Shown piece by piece: positions 59,401 through 64,000 of a stretch of 64,000 nt of DNA. This stretch comes from Daejeonella lutea (lineage in GTDB: Bacteria > Bacteroidota > Bacteroidia > Sphingobacteriales > Sphingobacteriaceae): NCBI RefSeq assembly GCF_900168015.1, contig NZ_FUYR01000002.1, forward strand, positions 516,932-580,931, written 5' to 3'. Each line of letters starts with the position of its first letter. Position 1 is the stretch's first letter. The notes below the pieces were generated by a model. It saw only the letters and a list, made by a program, of their open reading frames with translations. It ran no database searches and was not told the origin of the DNA. Both the position numbers and the translations under genes were made by a program.

Positions 59401-60459
59401 ATGGATTTTGCCGGGGTAATTATCAATTGGTATCAACGACATAAGCGCGATCTACCATGGAGGCACACAACTGACCCGTATATCATATGGCTTTCAGAAA
59501 TCATCATGCAGCAAACACGGGTAGAACAAGGTACGCCATATTTCAACAGGTTTGCAGCCAGGTACCCGACAGTATCCGATTTTGCTTCGGCCAGTGAAGA
59601 TGAAATCCTTAAGCTCTGGCAAGGCTTAGGGTATTATTCCCGTGGACGGAATATGCACCATACTGCTCAAATGGTAATGGAATCACACGGTGGATATTTT
59701 CCCAGCAATTACAATTCACTTTTAAAACTCAAAGGTATAGGCGAATATACTGCGGCGGCTATTTCATCATTTTCGTCTAACGAAGCCCGGGCTGTAGTAG
59801 ATGGAAACGTGTTCAGACTTCTGTCCCGGTATTTCGGTTTAGATATCCCGATCAATTCTGGACAAGGAAAAAAGGTTTTTACTGAGCTAGCAAATAATCT
59901 TATCGACAAAAATCAGGCTGGAACTTACAATCAGGCCGTAATGGAATTTGGATCACTTGTGTGCAGGCCTAAAAATCCTGATTGCCCGGAATGCCCACTC
60001 CAATCCGGATGCGAAGCATATCGTACCAATCGCATTAAGGAACTGCCAGTTAAAATTAAATCTCAGAAGATTCGCGAACGATATTTCAATTATATAATCG
60101 CAATCAAAGGAGATTCTGTATTAATGAATAAAAGGGGGCCAAACGATATCTGGGAAAACCTGTACGAGCTGCCGCTAATTGAAACTGATGTACCAACTGA
60201 TCCGGGTGAATTGATGCTCAATGAAGCTTTTATTAAAGCATTTGGCAACAGCGTTATTATTAAATCTGTCTCCGGTCCTGTCAAACATATTTTGAGCCAT
60301 CAGAAGCTATATGCAACATTTATTCAAATAGAAAATTATTCAGAACAATTTGCCAACAACAATGGTTGGATGTATGTGAAATTGCAAGACCTTGAGGGGA
60401 TTGCACAACCAAAACTAATTTTCCACTTCTTCAAAAATTTCTTTAAATTGAAAGATTGA
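59401..60459 (+). CDS. mutY: A/G-specific adenine glycosylase MutY
   Basis: This 352-residue enzyme has the helix-hairpin-helix motif (LKGIGEYTAAAI), the catalytic aspartate in VVDGNVFRLLSRYFG, and the iron-sulfur cluster cysteines CRPKNPDCPECPLQSGC. A C-terminal MutT-like domain (residues about 230-350) is present. It removes adenine opposite 8-oxoguanine. It starts at ATG 59401 and is followed after 19 bp by ssb, as often seen in Bacteroidota. Confidence 0.96.
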   Translation: MDFAGVIINWYQRHKRDLPWRHTTDPYIIWLSEIIMQQTRVEQGTPYFNRFAARYPTVSDFASASEDEILKLWQGLGYYSRGRNMHHTAQMVMESHGGYFPSNYNSLLKLKGIGEYTAAAISSFSSNEARAVVDGNVFRLLSRYFGLDIPINSGQGKKVFTELANNLIDKNQAGTYNQAVMEFGSLVCRPKNPDCPECPLQSGCEAYRTNRIKELPVKIKSQKIRERYFNYIIAIKGDSVLMNKRGPNDIWENLYELPLIETDVPTDPGELMLNEAFIKAFGNSVIIKSVSGPVKHILSHQKLYATFIQIENYSEQFANNNGWMYVKLQDLEGIAQPKLIFHFFKNFFKLKD

Positions 60460-60478
60460 ATACTAACCAAAGAAGAAT

Positions 60479-60943
60479 ATGTCGGGTATAAACAAAGTTA
60501 TTCTGGTCGGACATTTGGGCAAGGATCCGGAAGTCCGTCATCTGGAAGGAAATGTAAGTGTAGCGAGTTTTCCACTAGCAACTTCTGAAACTTACAATAA
60601 GGATGGAAGAAAAATTGAACAGACCGAATGGCATAATATAGTTATGTGGAGAGGTCTTGCCGACGTCGCTTCGAAGTATCTTCAAAAAGGAAAACTTGTT
60701 TACATCGAAGGTAAGCTCCGGACCCGCTCATTCGAAGATAAAGAAGGGCATAAAAAATATACAACGGAAATTGTTGCCGAGAATTTCACAATGCTCGGCC
60801 GTAAGAGCGACTTTGACAACGGACATGGGGAAAACTCTCACGGACAGACAGAACATAATAATAATGCAGCTTCTAAGCCTGCAGATGATCAGCCAATGGA
60901 CTATACGAGACCTACAAATGCTGCAGATGATCTACCGTTTTAA
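60479..60943 (+). CDS. ssb: Single-stranded DNA-binding protein
   Basis: This 154-residue protein has an OB fold (MSGINKVILVGHLGKDPEVRH, in pieces), EWHNIVMWRGLADVA and VYIEGKLRTRSF. It has a disordered Asn/His/Pro-rich linker and the acidic tail AADDLPF, which binds partner proteins. It coats ssDNA and may act with MutY, encoded 19 bp upstream. Confidence 0.95.
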   Translation: MSGINKVILVGHLGKDPEVRHLEGNVSVASFPLATSETYNKDGRKIEQTEWHNIVMWRGLADVASKYLQKGKLVYIEGKLRTRSFEDKEGHKKYTTEIVAENFTMLGRKSDFDNGHGENSHGQTEHNNNAASKPADDQPMDYTRPTNAADDLPF

Positions 60944-60961
60944 TGGATTATTTTTATCGGC

Positions 60962-62266
60962 CTATTTATTAAGATCCATGTAGTCGACAGTCAGGCCAGA
61001 TAAAACTTTGACACCCAATTTAAATGAGCTCTCATCAATAAAGAAATCGGGAGTGTGGTGCGATGGTGCAGTTTTAGGATCTTTTCCTTTAGGCATTCCC
61101 CCAAGGAAGAAAAATAACCCGGGCACTTTTTCCTGAAAGAATGAAAAATCTTCGGCACCTGTTATTGGAGGAATCAGCTTTACATTGCTAGCTCCGGCAA
61201 TTCTTTGCAGTGATGGAACCATTTTTTCCGTAAGCGATATATCATTAAATGTTACAGGATATTGAGAACTATAGGGCAGTTTAATCTCAGCAACAGCACC
61301 GTTAGCTTCAGCGGTTTTAGTTACGATCTGTCTGATTCTTTCCTCTATCATTTTGCCGTCGGAAACACTTAAATAACGCATTGTACCCAGCATTTCTGCC
61401 TGTTCAGGAATTATATTTGATCTGACACCAGCATGGAGAGATCCAATGGTAACTACTCCCGCATTTTCGGTAACATTGAGATTCCGGCTAACAATAGTTT
61501 GTAAATTATTCACGATTTGTGCAGAAACGACGATCGGATCAATTGATGCCCATGGTGATGCACCATGCGCCTGCGTGCCCTTAATTGTGATCTTCATATC
61601 ATTCGCCCCTGCCATCATTCCACCAGGTTTATACGTAATCTGGCCAACTTCAGTCTGAGCCCAGATGTGCAAACCGAAGACAACATCTACTTTGGGATTT
61701 TCCAACACTCCCTCCTGGACCATTAATTTGGCTCCTCCTTCTTCACCCGCTGGAGGACCTTCTTCAGCCGGCTGGAAAATAAATTTCACAGTACCTTTAA
61801 GGTCGGCTTTCATACCGGCCAAAACTTCCGCCACGCCCATAAGGATAGCTGTGTGTGAGTCGTGGCCGCAGGCATGCATAACTCCGACTTCCTGGCCGTT
61901 GTATTGGGCTTTAGCGGTCGACTTAAAAGGAAGGTCTCCTCGCTCGGTAACCGGAAGGCCATCCATGTCCGCCCGCAAGGCAACTACCGGACCAGGCTTA
62001 CCACCTTTCAAAACCCCAACCACACCTGTTTTAGCAACGCCAGTCTTAACCTCGATTCCAAGACTTTGCAAATGCTTCGCTACGATATCTGCAGTTCTCT
62101 TTTCATTGTTTCCCAGTTCAGGATGCTGATGAAAATCCCGACGCCACGCGATAACCTTTGATTCGATCTTATCTGCAGCCAGGCTCAGCTTGTCCTTTGA
62201 AAATACCGTTTGTGCCCGTCCCGGCAGTGAAATTATCAACAAGCTTATAATGAACAAGTATTTCAT
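60962..62266 (-). CDS. Secreted M20-family amidohydrolase
   Basis: This 434-residue protein has a signal peptide (ending LPGRAQ) and M20D motifs: MHACGHDSHTAILMG with metal-binding Cys and His residues, EEGPPAGEEGGAKL, and a later AHGASPWASID. Such enzymes hydrolyse N-acyl amino acids. The signal peptide makes the site periplasmic, unusual for hippurate-type hydrolases but common in Bacteroidota. It is convergent with ssb. Confidence 0.92.
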   Translation of the reverse strand: MKYLFIISLLIISLPGRAQTVFSKDKLSLAADKIESKVIAWRRDFHQHPELGNNEKRTADIVAKHLQSLGIEVKTGVAKTGVVGVLKGGKPGPVVALRADMDGLPVTERGDLPFKSTAKAQYNGQEVGVMHACGHDSHTAILMGVAEVLAGMKADLKGTVKFIFQPAEEGPPAGEEGGAKLMVQEGVLENPKVDVVFGLHIWAQTEVGQITYKPGGMMAGANDMKITIKGTQAHGASPWASIDPIVVSAQIVNNLQTIVSRNLNVTENAGVVTIGSLHAGVRSNIIPEQAEMLGTMRYLSVSDGKMIEERIRQIVTKTAEANGAVAEIKLPYSSQYPVTFNDISLTEKMVPSLQRIAGASNVKLIPPITGAEDFSFFQEKVPGLFFFLGGMPKGKDPKTAPSHHTPDFFIDESSFKLGVKVLSGLTVDYMDLNK

Positions 62267-62336
62267 GACAATAATGGAGATTAGTGATCTCTAAAGTAAG
62301 AAAAATCTCTAATACCGATGATTGTAGAACTGCAGA

Positions 62337-64000
62337 CTAAAACAAGGTTATACCAGCACTCCAGCCGATCCAGTTCCTTACATATTGGTTTGCTTTAAAT
62401 GATTTAGCCGGTCCAATTCTTTTCTGAAATCCATCAGCACTGGAAACTGCAGGATCCGTACGATATACAGAATATGATGGACCAGCAAATACGCTCACCC
62501 CTTTTACAATACTTAGCTGCAGGTTCAGCTGGGCTTTGCTTAGGATATTTGCCGAATCAAAATTTCCAAGATATAAACCCTGGGAAGATATCTCAGCTGA
62601 TGTTGAAAATCGATCGTTAAAAATGAAGTCATGTCCGAAACCCAACCCGGCTGAAAATACCTTTTCACCATCCTTAAATGTGGCTGCACCGATTAAAATC
62701 GAATACAATTTTGAATTTCCCGTCTTGATACCTGCCTGATAATTAAGCACTTCGTTTGATGATAAACTTAACTTGTGATAGCCCTTATTTATCCAATTTA
62801 TCAGACCAACGCTGACACCGGAGGAAGTATCAGCAAAATTGATTAAGCCAATCTGCATCCCACGCATATCGTGAGCAAAATTAAAAATCCCACCAATCTG
62901 CATGCCCCGCATTTCTTTCCCGGCGATATTGGCTATGCCGCTGATCTGCATGCCTTCTATTCTTTTAGAAATGTTTGAAATTCCACTGATCTGAACTCCA
63001 TTCATATTATTTGAAACCAAACTTGTAATTCCAGCAACCTGAATACCTTTGAGATCTTTACGAACATGATTCAGTATTCCAGCAGCCTGCCATCCATCCA
63101 CATTCTTACGAACATCATTTGCTATTCCAGCTGTCTGCACACCATGCACACTATCCAATACCGAATTTAGCAGCCCCCCAACCTGAAATCCCTGAACTGA
63201 GCCTCCTACAAGGTTTGTTAGGCCAGCAACCTGCAGGTGTTTCACATCTCCTTTGTTAATATTGAATAAACCTCCCACTTCGACTCCACCCACTCCCGCA
63301 GTATAACCGCCTAAAAGATTTAGGGATGCTTTATTAATCACCTGTGAGCTGAACATACCATGGGAGCTCATTCCTGGTATTAGCGAAGCTTGAAAAGGAC
63401 TGTTGGTAAGGAATCCGGAAATGTTCAAGCTTTGCACCCGCTGTTTAGTGGAAACTAAAAATCGTCCAATACCCAAACGCTCGACTATATTCGAGGCATA
63501 ACTTAAATAATTTCCATCCGTATATACATATCCTTCTGGCTTTACTGTAACAGTAGAAAGGAACATGATGCTTGTATCACGGTAAGCTTCTTTACTAGCC
63601 GTTAAGATTACAGACTGATAATCGCCGCGAATCCGCATCCTGAAATACCCGGCATTATCTGTTAGTGTGGATTCGAGTAAACGCTTTTCGTAGACACTAG
63701 CTTGAGGCACAGTTTTGCCCGTGAAAATGTCCACCACCTTCCCAGTTATCATGTAATGTCGTGAATCCGTTTTGATCATATCAGGCTCAATCGAAAAATG
63801 AAGTAGTGTCGATCGCAAAATGACATATCTATTGCTCTCCTTGTAGTCAACTTTTCCAAGAAATATCTTATCTAAAACATCTCGGACTGTTTGACTTTTC
63901 ACGTTTATAGTAACCAGGCTATCCCTGTTAAAAGCGTTTCCACTATAGGAAAAGTAAAAATCTCCTTTTCTCGCAATCTGGTCGAGAACTTCGCCAACTG
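62337..64000 (-). CDS. STN + carboxypeptidase-regulatory-like + 16-residue-repeat outer membrane protein (5' end outside window)
   Basis: The frame is open to the right edge. Upstream of the GTG at 63902 the frame continues, and FYFSYSGN and the RDSLVTIN segment show an STN (secretin/TonB short N-terminal) domain. After it come a carboxypeptidase-regulatory-like domain (ITGKVVDIFTGKTVP) and then about eleven 15-16-residue repeats of the form GxQxxGIxN (62781-63293). A C-terminal part ends with GWSAGITLF, likely a beta-barrel. It is probably surface-exposed; the function is unknown. Confidence 0.82.
   Translation of the reverse strand, partial: VGEVLDQIARKGDFYFSYSGNAFNRDSLVTINVKSQTVRDVLDKIFLGKVDYKESNRYVILRSTLLHFSIEPDMIKTDSRHYMITGKVVDIFTGKTVPQASVYEKRLLESTLTDNAGYFRMRIRGDYQSVILTASKEAYRDTSIMFLSTVTVKPEGYVYTDGNYLSYASNIVERLGIGRFLVSTKQRVQSLNISGFLTNSPFQASLIPGMSSHGMFSSQVINKASLNLLGGYTAGVGGVEVGGLFNINKGDVKHLQVAGLTNLVGGSVQGFQVGGLLNSVLDSVHGVQTAGIANDVRKNVDGWQAAGILNHVRKDLKGIQVAGITSLVSNNMNGVQISGISNISKRIEGMQISGIANIAGKEMRGMQIGGIFNFAHDMRGMQIGLINFADTSSGVSVGLINWINKGYHKLSLSSNEVLNYQAGIKTGNSKLYSILIGAATFKDGEKVFSAGLGFGHDFIFNDRFSTSAEISSQGLYLGNFDSANILSKAQLNLQLSIVKGVSVFAGPSYSVYRTDPAVSSADGFQKRIGPAKSFKANQYVRNWIGWSAGITLF
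62781..63293 (-). repeat. Sixteen-residue protein repeats (about 11 units)
   Basis: Units such as VQGFQVGGLLNSVLDS, VHGVQTAGIANDVRKN, VDGWQAAGILNHVRKD, LKGIQVAGITSLVSNN and IEGMQISGIANIAGKE follow each other with no gap. Period 15-16 with a fixed GxQ-G-(I/L)-x-N core suggests a beta-solenoid or barrel-strand array. Confidence 0.8.

Overview
The window looks like a core chromosomal segment of a Sphingobacteriaceae-type member of the Bacteroidota (Pedobacter or Mucilaginibacter-like), at roughly 40% GC. This rests on Bacteroidota marker families (DUF4270, DUF4920, a 29-residue COX24/bS22-like protein next to RNase G, an OmpA protein with thrombospondin-3 repeats), many SPII lipoproteins, no clear Shine-Dalgarno sequences, and promoters of the Bacteroidota type (TTTG or TTG, 19-20 bp, TAnnTTTG). 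No phage, transposon, CRISPR array, tRNA or rRNA was seen.

Layout. 0-3 kb (+): the end of frr, an ABC exporter and three tandem PLDc_N micro-proteins. 3-10.9 kb (-): an MFS transporter, M28 peptidase, recG, a DMT permease, ridA, a 47-aa membrane protein and ompA. 11-13.2 kb: a Xaa-Pro aminopeptidase and meaB, tail to tail. 13.3-19.9 kb: a surface-glycan island with four GT2-type and GT4-type transferases, an MsbA-like ABC exporter and an FkbM methyltransferase. 20-24.9 kb (-): rimP-nusA-infB behind a strong promoter and a terminator-like leader hairpin. 25-30.8 kb: envelope lipoproteins, a 4-TM holin-like membrane protein, an M1 aminopeptidase, a TlpA-type thioredoxin and an acyl-CoA dehydrogenase. 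30.8-38.3 kb: rfaE2, a flippase-like protein and panC (-), divergent from a starch-synthase-like N-terminal protein, a DUF4270 lipoprotein and glmS (+), then rluF. 38.4-43.1 kb: a redox-stress region (oxyR, superoxide dismutase, AhpD-like, Crp-like, peroxiredoxin, DsbA-like) with tadA. 43-50.9 kb: a csaA-like gene, an RlmI-like methyltransferase, terC, an ECF sigma/anti-sigma/DUF4097 operon, pnuC with a NadR-like kinase, a deacetylase and a lipoprotein. 51-64 kb: carB (lacking its allosteric domain), a DUF4920 lipoprotein, radA, rng, the COX24-like micro-protein, a TPR protein, HU, mutY, ssb, an M20 hydrolase and an STN protein with 16-residue repeats running off the right edge.

The most unusual recurring feature is a set of short non-coding intergenic elements built from degenerate tandem heptamers. 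The heptamer differs between elements, but the 7-nt period is shared, and several are arranged as inverted repeats that fold into hairpins. They lie at about 337-463, 5778-5791, 23012-23039, 23078-23112, 26133-26176, 37501-37514 and 44692-44781, mostly just past gene 3' ends or between convergent genes. Other points of interest are three micro-genes decoded by hand (47, 55 and 29 aa), a possible attenuator upstream of rimP-nusA-infB, an Asn-to-Ser change in the IF-2 G4 motif, and a probably leaderless promoter at tadA.
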